A DNA stretch of 39,777 bases from an uncultured Mycoplasmatota bacterium (GTDB lineage Bacteria > Bacillota_I > Bacilli_A > RF39 > UBA660): NCBI GenBank assembly GCA_947574085.1, contig CANPIH010000005.1, positions 1 through 39,777 on the forward strand, read 5' to 3'. Shown here one piece after another: positions 30,839 to 39,025 of this stretch. The notes under the pieces are model-generated. The model was not told the origin of the DNA and did no database searches. It worked only from the letters and a program-made list of their open reading frames with translations. The first letter of the stretch is position 1, and every line of letters begins with the position of its first letter. Position numbers and translations under genes: made by a program.

Positions 30839-30864
30839 TTCACTTAAACTTCACAATTTTGTCA
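30839..30864 (+). promoter_or_regulatory. Second TTCAC-N6-TTCAC box
   Basis: TTCACTTAAACTTCACAATTTTGTCATATT, starting 8 nt after the histidine kinase stop. Confidence 0.5.
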
Positions 30865-30986
30865 TATTCCTTTGTTATGATTTAGTTATAGAAAGGAAGG
30901 ATGTATATAGAATAAAAAAGAAAATATATAAATAACAAGAACTCTATACAATTTTAAATAACATATAAACTCAAAACTCACACTTT

Positions 30987-31020
30987 TAAAAGAACACGAT
31001 CCTTTGTGTTCTTTTTCTAT
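30987..31020 (+). terminator. Rho-independent terminator
   Basis: AAAAGAACAC-GATCCTTT-GTGTTCTTTTTC. Confidence 0.75.
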
Positions 31021-31132
31021 TTTTTCTGCTATATAAAATTTTTTTATTTTGAAGAATAGTAAAATTAAGGAATTTGTGATAAAATGGTAATAATTCTAGG
31101 GGAAAGGACTTAAAATTTAAGAGGTGATGCGC

Positions 31133-31645
31133 ATGACACAAAAATTAGCAAATTTCATGGTGGGAATTTTTGGAGGAGTTGCAGGAAGTATTTTAGGAAA
31201 ATATTTAATTATTTTTATACTTTCTATGATTCCCATATTAGAACTAAGAGGAGGATTGATTGCTGCAAGTTTACTTGAACTCCCTATGTGGCAAAGCTTT
31301 CTTATTTGCTTTGCTGGAAACATTATTCCTATTCCTTTTATTCTTTGGTTTATTAATCCAATTTTTCGCAAAATGCGTGAATGGAAACATTTAGGAAAGA
31401 TAGTTGTTTGGTGCGAAAATAAAGCTAATTCTAAAAAAGAAAAAATAGAAAATTTAAAATATTGGGGTTTATTTTTATTTGTAGGTATTCCAATACCAGG
31501 AACTGGGGCCTGGATGGGGTGCTTAATTTCTGCTCTTTTAAATATGGATAAAAAGAAATCGCTTATTTCTGCTTTTCTAGGTGTTATCTTAGCTGGTATT
31601 ATCATGCTTATTTTTTCTTATGGTATTTTAGGAAGGATTTTCTAA
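31133..31645 (+). CDS. Small multidrug export-like (COG2426-type) membrane protein
   Basis: IPILELRGGLIAAS, GNIIPIPFILWF, FVGIPIPGTGAWMG. Confidence 0.8.
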   Translation: MTQKLANFMVGIFGGVAGSILGKYLIIFILSMIPILELRGGLIAASLLELPMWQSFLICFAGNIIPIPFILWFINPIFRKMREWKHLGKIVVWCENKANSKKEKIENLKYWGLFLFVGIPIPGTGAWMGCLISALLNMDKKKSLISAFLGVILAGIIMLIFSYGILGRIF

Positions 31646-32263
31646 ATGAAACATTTATATTTTGTTAGCAACAATTTGGTTTCGAAAACCAATGTGATAT
31701 ACCCTAAAAAAACAAGTTTTAAAAAAGCAAGAATTCAAACGATGTTAAGTAAAAAAGGCGAAGAAAGTGCTTTATCTCTTTTAAAGATGAAAGTTTTAGA
31801 AGAAGTGGAAGTAGTCTATACGTCTGAATATTTTGGAGCTATGAATACTGGAAAATATCTTGCTGAAGAAAAAAGGCTAGAATTAGTGATAGATGAACGG
31901 TTGAATGAGCGTTTAGTAGGAGAACTTGGAAATAATGAATTTCGTTATTTAAAAGGTATGCAAGAACATGATTTTAATTTTAAATTACCTAATGGAGAAT
32001 CTATAAACGATGTTCAAAAGCGTATGGAAGATTTTTTACTGGATACTTTAATAAGTCCTGAAAAGAATATTCTGATAGTTACACACAATATTGCTTTGTT
32101 ATCTTTATTAGCAAAATATTGTAATAAAGGCTATAATTTGTATGATCGCTTAATTCTAGATTATCATGATGAAGTTGTTTTTGATGGAACTTTTCACGAA
32201 ATAGATTTAATTGAATTTATCTACGATGAAGATAAATGCGTAGGATTTAGAAGAATATTATAA
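31646..32263 (+). CDS. Histidine phosphatase-like protein lacking the RHG motif
   Basis: Fold-consistent HLYFV, VYTSEYFGAMNTGKYLAEE, DERLNERLVGELGN, ILIVTHNIALL; SNN replaces RHG. Confidence 0.72.
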   Translation: MKHLYFVSNNLVSKTNVIYPKKTSFKKARIQTMLSKKGEESALSLLKMKVLEEVEVVYTSEYFGAMNTGKYLAEEKRLELVIDERLNERLVGELGNNEFRYLKGMQEHDFNFKLPNGESINDVQKRMEDFLLDTLISPEKNILIVTHNIALLSLLAKYCNKGYNLYDRLILDYHDEVVFDGTFHEIDLIEFIYDEDKCVGFRRIL

Positions 32264-32360
32264 AAATATATACTATCAATAAAAAATATATTAACTTTAT
32301 ATTTAATATATTTTTCAAAATAATCTTAAATAAAAATAAATATATTCAGTTTAACTATTG

Positions 32361-32400
32361 GATTGTAATCTGTAATTCACAGTAACAATCTTTTTTTCTC
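32361..32400 (+). terminator. Rho-independent terminator
   Basis: GATTGT-AATCTGTAATTCACAGTA-ACAATCTTTTTTT nested stem. Confidence 0.7.
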
Positions 32401-32849
32401 TTAAATCCTTTTTATCAAATTTCTATAAACCATTTCATTCTTAATTTTTACACTTTATTCTTTTTTTAATTTGACAAAAAAGTTTTGGATATAATTCTTT
32501 TAATAAAGAAACATTTATAGTATAATGAATTTGTAAAATAAGATTAAAATTTAGTATAAGTAGTTTTAAATTTATTGATCTATCTTTGGAACTAGTGAAA
32601 AAATGTTTTCTCTTCTGAAATAAACAAGTTTGCTTCATATTTACAATTGATAATATAATTTATATTAATTTTAATATTTTAATATCAAGATTACAAAATA
32701 TATGGTAAATTTTACAAATTATTTATTAAGAAAAGCATTCAATTAATACAGAAGGTTTACCACAGAAAAATATGAGTGTTTAAAAAGTTTCTCATTTTAG
32801 ATAGCAATTTTAGAATAAATGTTGCAAAATAGAATAAGGAGTGATTATT

Positions 32850-33770
32850 ATGACTTTTGAAGAAATAACAAATATTAACTACGAAAATAGTATGTCTAGC
32901 AATAATTCATTAGTCATACTAGGTAATTGTTTAGATAATTTAAAAAAAATTCCTGATAAATCAATTGATTTGATTTTTGCAGATCCTCCATATAACATTG
33001 GAAAAAATTTTGGAAATAATAAAGATAAGTGGAATAGTACAGACGAATATATTGAATGGTGCAAAAAGTGGATCGATGAATGTTTTAGAGTACTAAAAGA
33101 TACTGGAACTTTTTATTTTATGACAGCAACACAATTTATGTCATATTTAGATGTTTATGTATCGAATAAATATAATGTTTTATCAAGAATAATTTGGTCT
33201 TATGATTCTAGTGGTGTTCAATCAAAGAAAATGTTTGGTTCCTTATATGAGCCTATTTTAATGTGTAATAAATCAAGTAAATGCAAATATAAATTTAACT
33301 ATCAAGATATTTTAGTTGAGGCCAAAACTGGATCGCAAAGAAAATTAATCGATTATAGAAAAAAAATACCAACACCTTATAACACTCAAAAAGTTCCAGG
33401 TAATGTATGGAATTTTAATAGAGTTAGGTTTAAAATGGATGAATATGAAAATCATCCTACACAAAAACCAGAATCTTTGCTAGAACGAATTGTTTTATCA
33501 TCTAGTGACGTTGGTGATATTATTTTAGATCCATTTAGTGGAACTTTCACAACTTCTGCTGTTGCGGTGAGACTTGGGCGAAAGGCTATAGGAATGGAAT
33601 TATATGAAGAATACTTTAAAATAGGTATTAGAAGAACTGGAATTGCTAATAAATATAATAGTGAAATTTTGAAAAAAGATCGAGTAAAAAAAACAAATAA
33701 TCCTAGTAAAAGAAGCTTGCGTCAAAAGCATAAAAACCAAATTCAAAAGGAGCTAGGAGTGGAAGTATAA
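32850..33770 (+). CDS. DNA adenine methyltransferase, YhdJ-like (beta-class order of motifs)
   Basis: ADPPYNIGKNF, IIWSYDSSGVQSKKMFGSLYEPILM, VEAKTGSQRKLIDYRK, ENHPTQKPESLLERI, LDPFSGTFTTSAVAVRLGRKAIGMEL; ATG 32850. Confidence 0.92.
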   Translation: MTFEEITNINYENSMSSNNSLVILGNCLDNLKKIPDKSIDLIFADPPYNIGKNFGNNKDKWNSTDEYIEWCKKWIDECFRVLKDTGTFYFMTATQFMSYLDVYVSNKYNVLSRIIWSYDSSGVQSKKMFGSLYEPILMCNKSSKCKYKFNYQDILVEAKTGSQRKLIDYRKKIPTPYNTQKVPGNVWNFNRVRFKMDEYENHPTQKPESLLERIVLSSSDVGDIILDPFSGTFTTSAVAVRLGRKAIGMELYEEYFKIGIRRTGIANKYNSEILKKDRVKKTNNPSKRSLRQKHKNQIQKELGVEV

Positions 33771-34852
33771 TGAAAGATTTCATCAAAGATATTTTAATAG
33801 AAGATTTTAAAGACAAATACGAAATCATTTATAATAATTCTGATTTAATTCAATATTTAAATAAGAAAACAGGGGCAATAGAAGGAGATTCTAAATCAAG
33901 AAGAAGTTTAGGAAATATTTATGCAATATATTCAGTTTTGTATTTTTATGTTGAAAAAAATTTTTATAATAATAAAGAAACATTTAAAAAATTTGATGGA
34001 TTTGAATATAGTGAGCTTTGGAATTTTTGTAAAAGACAATATGGGGGAAATAAATTACAAAACCACGCTTTAAATAGTAGACTTAATACGGAATTTCTAA
34101 ATAAAATTGCTAAAGATCCAACAAAAGAACTTTTAATAATTAATGGAAGTAAATACTTAATTCATGTTGACTATGTTTATGTACAAAATATTGATATATC
34201 AAAAACTTTAATAAAAATTATAGAAAAATATATTGAATTATTAAAAACTAAAGACTTTAAATTATCTTTTGATTTAAAAGAACTAGTGAATTTAAAAGAT
34301 ATTAATGAAAAAAAGTTTAAGATTGATAGTTTATTAGAAGAAAAGTCAGAAGCTAGAATATTTGAAATTATTTCTTATGCTATTTTAAAAAATCATTATA
34401 AAAATCAATATATCTATATTGGAACTAGAAGAACAAATATAAAAAAACAGTCTCTTACTCTTTATAAAACTGGTAGAACAAATGCAAATGATGGTGGTAT
34501 TGATTTTGTTATGAAGCCTTTAGGAAGATTTTTTCAGGTTACTGAAGTTGATAAATACGACAAATATTTATTAGATATTGACAAAGTGCTTCATTTTCCA
34601 GTAACATTTGTAATTAAAACTAATGCTAATAAGGAAAAGATTTATTCTGATTTATTATCTTATATTGATAAAATGTCTGGAGGAATGCAAGTCATTAAAA
34701 ATAAATATATCAATTCTATTGAAGAAATTATCACCATAAATGAGCTAAAAAAATGGTTATATGACTTAGACGATATAAATATTAATAATTTAATAAAAGA
34801 TATTGATATTTATTATAGGCTAGAGTTAAATATAGATGAAGATGATATGTAG
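33770..34852 (+). CDS. Putative Type II restriction endonuclease partner
   Basis: TAATG overlap with the methylase; EARIFEIISYAIL and NANDGGIDFVMKPLGRFFQVTEV resemble a PD-(D/E)XK core. Confidence 0.7.
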   Translation: MKDFIKDILIEDFKDKYEIIYNNSDLIQYLNKKTGAIEGDSKSRRSLGNIYAIYSVLYFYVEKNFYNNKETFKKFDGFEYSELWNFCKRQYGGNKLQNHALNSRLNTEFLNKIAKDPTKELLIINGSKYLIHVDYVYVQNIDISKTLIKIIEKYIELLKTKDFKLSFDLKELVNLKDINEKKFKIDSLLEEKSEARIFEIISYAILKNHYKNQYIYIGTRRTNIKKQSLTLYKTGRTNANDGGIDFVMKPLGRFFQVTEVDKYDKYLLDIDKVLHFPVTFVIKTNANKEKIYSDLLSYIDKMSGGMQVIKNKYINSIEEIITINELKKWLYDLDDININNLIKDIDIYYRLELNIDEDDM

Positions 34853-35212
34853 TTATCGATCATTATTATTCTTTTCCGAGTGTGTAAAAATTTTGTAGAA
34901 AATAAATCTAAACTTAGTAACTTCTATTCCATTTTTTAATATAGGTTTAAAGTTATTAGATAAAAAGGTATTTATTACTGGAATGCAGACTCTATTTATG
35001 TGATTCTTTAACACTTAATTAGTTTGCTAAATTTTATGCTTTGTTCCAATAAAACTTAATAACTAAATTGGAAGTACTAATTTTCATTTCTATTTTGTTT
35101 TTAATATCACAAGGAAAAATTAATTGTTCTATGGCCGTTTCCAAAAAAACACCTTCTAACATAAGAAAAAACCCATAATATCAAAATACTATGAACTTGT
35201 TTATAAAATAAA

Positions 35213-35246
35213 ACTCGCTTTACTTATTTCTAGTGTGCGAGTTTAA
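35213..35246. terminator. Hairpin between the restriction gene and the minus-strand gene
   Basis: AAACTCGC...GCGAGTTT stem. Confidence 0.45.
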
Positions 35247-35343
35247 ACCTCAATGGAGCGAATTACATACAAGTTACGAACTTCGTTTTCTTTCTAAGAT
35301 TATTATAAACGATTCATTATCAAAATACAATATTTACAAAAAA

Positions 35344-35748
35344 TTATTTTTGATTTGGAAATTGTTTTGATAAATCATTTATTTGCTCAGGTGTTATTTT
35401 ACCTGAAAGAATATCCTTAAACAATCCCTCAACAACACCTGACATTGCACCATTCATAACTTCTTGACTTTTTTCATTAATAGCAACTTTGCTTTTCAAT
35501 TCTGTCATTTCTTTCTCGTGTGCATAGTCCTTATCTTTTGCTTCCATTTCTAGTCTATGTTTTTCTTTTAAATCTTCTATATTAATTTTATGCTGTTGCA
35601 TAAGTTTTTCTATTTCATGCTTATTGTTAGTTTTAACAATTTCTAATTCTTGAGTAAGTTTTTTCTTGGCTTAGATATACGTTATTATACTTGCAATTAT
35701 CGAAACAGCGTATGGTAGCAATTCTTTTATAATATCTAAAAAATTCAT
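35344..35748 (-). pseudogene. Small membrane-anchored coiled-coil protein interrupted by in-frame TAA
   Basis: Start at 35748 after GGAGGTAAAAT: MNFLDIIKELLPYAVSIIASIITYI*AKKKLTQELEIVKTNNKHEIEKLMQQHKI...; stop codon at 35673-35671. Confidence 0.7.
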
Positions 35749-35933
35749 ATTTTACCTCCTATATTTCATTTAAATTTTTAGAAAAATTCTATAATTTTGT
35801 TATTAATTTTTTCATAATTATTATATAAAATTTGTTCTTAAATTTCAATGGGAGTATAGCAAATTTTTGCCATATATAGTATAATTTAAACATAAGAACT
35901 CTTATGATTTAAATTAAAGACAGGAGGCAATTA

Positions 35934-36959
35934 ATGGACAATAAATTAATTAAAAATGATAATGAAATTAATCATATATTTGATAATATCAAGGAATTAG
36001 TAATAAGTAGTAGAAATAAAGTATATAGTGCCGTAAATACTGAAATGCTTAGTTTATATTGGAACATAGGAAAATCAATTATGGAAATACAACAAGGTGA
36101 TGAAAGAGCAAGTTATGGTGATGCCGTCCTTGAAAAGTTATCACAAAGATTAACTAACGAATTCGGTAAAGGCTTTTCTAAAAGAAATTTAGAGAGAATG
36201 AGAAAATTTTATATCTATTTCCCAATTGCGACAACAGTGTCGTCGCAATTAAGTTGGTCACATTATTTAGAAATATTAAAGATAGAGGAAGAACCTAAAA
36301 GAAACTTTTATATTAAGGAAACAATTGATTCTAAATGGAGTGTTCGAGAACTTCAAAGACAAAGAGATTCTCTGCTATATGAAAGATTAACACTATCTGC
36401 AGATAAAGAAAAAGTATTAGAATTAGCAGAAAAAGGACAGATTTTAAAAACAAGCCAAGATTTAGTAAAAGATCCATTTGTATTAGAATTCTTAGATATT
36501 AAAGAAAATACACATTATTTAGAAAGCGATCTAGAAAAAAATATACTAGAACATTTAAAAGAATTTTTATTAGAACTTGGTAAGGGATTTAGTTATGTAG
36601 GAAATCAGGTAAGACTAACACTAGAAGAAGAACATTTTTATCCAGATCTCGTTTTCTACAATAGACTTTTAAAGTGTTTTGTAATAATTGATTTGAAGAT
36701 TGGAAAAGTGACTCATCAAGATATAGGACAAATGCAAATGTATGTAAATTATTATGATAGAGAAATTAAGCAAGATGATGAAAATTCAACAGTTGGGATA
36801 TTGCTATCAACGAATAAGAACGAAACAATTGTAAAATATACTTTACCAAAGGACAATAAAACGATATTTTCTTCTGAATATAAATTACATATGCCAACAG
36901 AACAAGAATTGATTACTGCTATTGAAGAAGAGAAGAAAAATTTTGAATTAAATGAATAA
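35934..36959 (+). CDS. DUF1016/YhcG-family PDDEXK nuclease-like protein
   Basis: LYWNIGKSIMEIQQ, SQRLTNEFGKGFSKRNLERMRKFY, SWSHYLEIL, WSVRELQRQRDSLLYERL, PDLVFYNRLLKCFVIIDLKIGK. Confidence 0.95.
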   Translation: MDNKLIKNDNEINHIFDNIKELVISSRNKVYSAVNTEMLSLYWNIGKSIMEIQQGDERASYGDAVLEKLSQRLTNEFGKGFSKRNLERMRKFYIYFPIATTVSSQLSWSHYLEILKIEEEPKRNFYIKETIDSKWSVRELQRQRDSLLYERLTLSADKEKVLELAEKGQILKTSQDLVKDPFVLEFLDIKENTHYLESDLEKNILEHLKEFLLELGKGFSYVGNQVRLTLEEEHFYPDLVFYNRLLKCFVIIDLKIGKVTHQDIGQMQMYVNYYDREIKQDDENSTVGILLSTNKNETIVKYTLPKDNKTIFSSEYKLHMPTEQELITAIEEEKKNFELNE

Positions 36960-36962
36960 AGC

Positions 36963-36988
36963 TAATTATGGCGAATTTGCCATAATTA
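36963..36988. repeat. Perfect inverted repeat TAATTATGGC-GAATTT-GCCATAATTA
   Basis: 10-bp arms, 6-nt centre, no following U-run. Confidence 0.7.
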
Positions 36989-37013
36989 AAGGTTATGAGA
37001 GGAGAAACCAAAA

Positions 37014-37387
37014 TGAAAATAATTAATGAGTTTCTAGTTAATGATGTTAGTGAGTCTATTAATTTTTACAAGGATTTTTTAAACTTTGAAATAGTTGAGA
37101 CAACAGGTAATCCCATAAATTGGGTAAGACTAAAAAATGATACTGCGGAATTGATGCTTGAAGATTATAAAAGTGCTATAAATGAGTTTGTAAAATTCCC
37201 TCCAAAAGTAAATTCGAGTAATCTAATTAAGTTTAAATACAGTAATATCAAAGATGTTAGAATGCTTTATAATAAAGTATTAAATAGCAATATAGAGATA
37301 TTTAAAGATTTAAAAGAAACAGATTATGGAACTGTTGAATTTGCAATTCTTGATTGTGATAATAATATAATTATCATATCAAACTAA
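37014..37387 (+). CDS. VOC (glyoxalase/bleomycin-resistance) family protein
   Basis: EFLVNDVSESINFYKDFLNFEIVETTG...WVRLKNDTAELMLE...ILDCDNNIIII. Confidence 0.85.
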
Positions 37388-37406
37388 TTTAGGAAGGAAA
37401 GATTAT

Positions 37407-38270
37407 ATGAATAATATAGAATTTATTAATAATGCTTTTACTGAAGATGGCTTACGACTACCTATGATACATTTTAATAACAACGAAAAAGATATTTGTG
37501 TAATATTTATACATGGAATGTGTCAAACTATTCTTGATAATTATTTTGCTACGGTATGTGGAAATATATTATCTAAAAATAATATTGGTTTTCTTTATGA
37601 ACATAATCGAGGACATTCAATAGAAAATGATATATTGATGAAAGATGGTTCTTTTAAAAGATATGGTTGTATGTATGAAATCTTTGAGGATTGTATTATT
37701 GATATTGATTTAGCTATATATAAGGCAAGGGAACTCGGTTATAAAAAGCTTGTTCTTATGGGACATAGTTATGGATGCAACAAACTGATTTACTACTATT
37801 ATAAAAAACATCCAAATGTTTTAGGATTAATACTTGCTAGTGTACCAGATATGGTTGGACTTCAATTGTTACGTCAAAAAGATTATAAAGAACTTATTAA
37901 AGAAGCAAAGGAAAATATTGATAATGGTGATTCAAATAAACTTCTTAGTGATTTGGTTGAAGATTATATGTATATGAGTTCTCAAACATATTATAATTGG
38001 TTTAATAAAGATTCTAATTTAGATAATTTACCTGTTATGGGAAATTCAGAAAACTGGTATCAATTTGAATCAATAGATATTCCTATTTTGACATTTTCAG
38101 GATCTTTAGAAACTGATAATTATTTACATTTAGATTTATTAAAAGATAAAGCAAAAAAATGCAATAACTTTGAATCCAAAATTATAGAAAGCGCAAATCA
38201 CTTTTATCATAATAAAGAAGATGAAATTAGTTCCTTAATTCTAAATTGGATTAACAAGAATTTTAAATAG
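37407..38270 (+). CDS. Alpha/beta hydrolase
   Basis: FIHGMCQT, LMGHSYGCNKL nucleophile elbow, ESANHFYHNKEDE. Confidence 0.9.
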   Translation: MNNIEFINNAFTEDGLRLPMIHFNNNEKDICVIFIHGMCQTILDNYFATVCGNILSKNNIGFLYEHNRGHSIENDILMKDGSFKRYGCMYEIFEDCIIDIDLAIYKARELGYKKLVLMGHSYGCNKLIYYYYKKHPNVLGLILASVPDMVGLQLLRQKDYKELIKEAKENIDNGDSNKLLSDLVEDYMYMSSQTYYNWFNKDSNLDNLPVMGNSENWYQFESIDIPILTFSGSLETDNYLHLDLLKDKAKKCNNFESKIIESANHFYHNKEDEISSLILNWINKNFK

Positions 38271-38276
38271 TAAGGG

Positions 38277-38292
38277 TATGGGAATTTCCATA
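38277..38292. repeat. Inverted repeat TATGGGAATTTCCATA
   Basis: Shares the TATGG...GAATTT...CCATA core with 36967-36984. Confidence 0.55.
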
Positions 38293-38377
38293 AATAGAAA
38301 ACGTGCGGGAGTAGGTTTTCAGTGCTGGCTAGGACATAACAATCTATTTACCCGCACACATTTTTAAGATAATTTTA

Positions 38378-38405
38378 AAGGACTGCTTTTTTTGCAGTCC
38401 TGTTT
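38378..38405. terminator. Terminator hairpin GGACTGC-TTTTTTT-GCAGTCCTGTTTT
   Basis: 7-bp G/C-containing stem between convergent genes. Confidence 0.75.
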
Positions 38406-38768
38406 TCATACATAAATTAGTTCTTTTATGATAATTTCTTCAGCAATATTTTGGTAATTATTCATTAGTTTTGCCCATTCAATTTGGTTATTCATTTTAC
38501 TTTTTTCAGATAGTAAATCATTAGAATTTTTGTATTGTTTCATCAAAATATTTAATCTACTTTCTGCTTCAATACTAACTGAAACAAGATGATTTGTTAG
38601 TTCATTTTTCATTAAAAGTGTTGTATAAAGAACTTTATTATTTCCTTTCAGATAGTGTAATCTTAAGTATCCATACTTGTTAATTTTCTCGCTATTTTGT
38701 TTTTCTATTGTTAAATTTGGTAAAAAATAATCGCCAACTTTTGTATAACTTAATTCCATTTTTTTCAT
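38406..38768 (-). CDS. tnpV: TnpV-like transposon protein
   Basis: MELSYTKVGDYFLPNLTI...YGYLRLHYLKGNNKVLYTTLLMKNEL...IEWAKLMNNYQNIAEEIIIKELIYV matches TnpV family layout. Confidence 0.85.
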   Translation of the reverse strand: MKKMELSYTKVGDYFLPNLTIEKQNSEKINKYGYLRLHYLKGNNKVLYTTLLMKNELTNHLVSVSIEAESRLNILMKQYKNSNDLLSEKSKMNNQIEWAKLMNNYQNIAEEIIIKELIYV

Positions 38769-39007
38769 CTCTCCATTTCTTTATTTTTAATATTTCTCTC
38801 GTAAAAATCTACTAATTTCGTTTTGCTATTGTATTTAAAATAACCTTGTGATTTATTTTTATCTATAACTTTAATAGTAAATCTATCAATTAAATATATA
38901 GCAAACTCACTAATAGATAATTGCTTTTTTAGATAATCAAGAACTTTAAATTGTTCTATGGTATCTACTTGATTCTTTAAAATATTTTCTTTCGTTAATT
39001 GTTTCAT
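38765..39007 (-). CDS. Small mobile-element protein, unknown function
   Basis: 80 aa, overlaps tnpV by 4 nt; same operon as the recombinase. Confidence 0.65.
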   Translation of the reverse strand: MKQLTKENILKNQVDTIEQFKVLDYLKKQLSISEFAIYLIDRFTIKVIDKNKSQGYFKYNSKTKLVDFYERNIKNKEMER

Positions 39008-39025
39008 TGATAACTCCTTTCATTT

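Noticed and set aside
32264-32849. A 580-nt AT-rich intergenic stretch as a CRISPR array or structured RNA
   Set aside because: No regularly spaced repeats; only one terminator and loose promoter-like hexamers could be supported.
32850-33770. ATGCAT depletion as support for the R-M specificity
   Set aside because: ATGCAT is present at several places read by eye, and no reliable count against expectation was made; a methylated host also need not show depletion.
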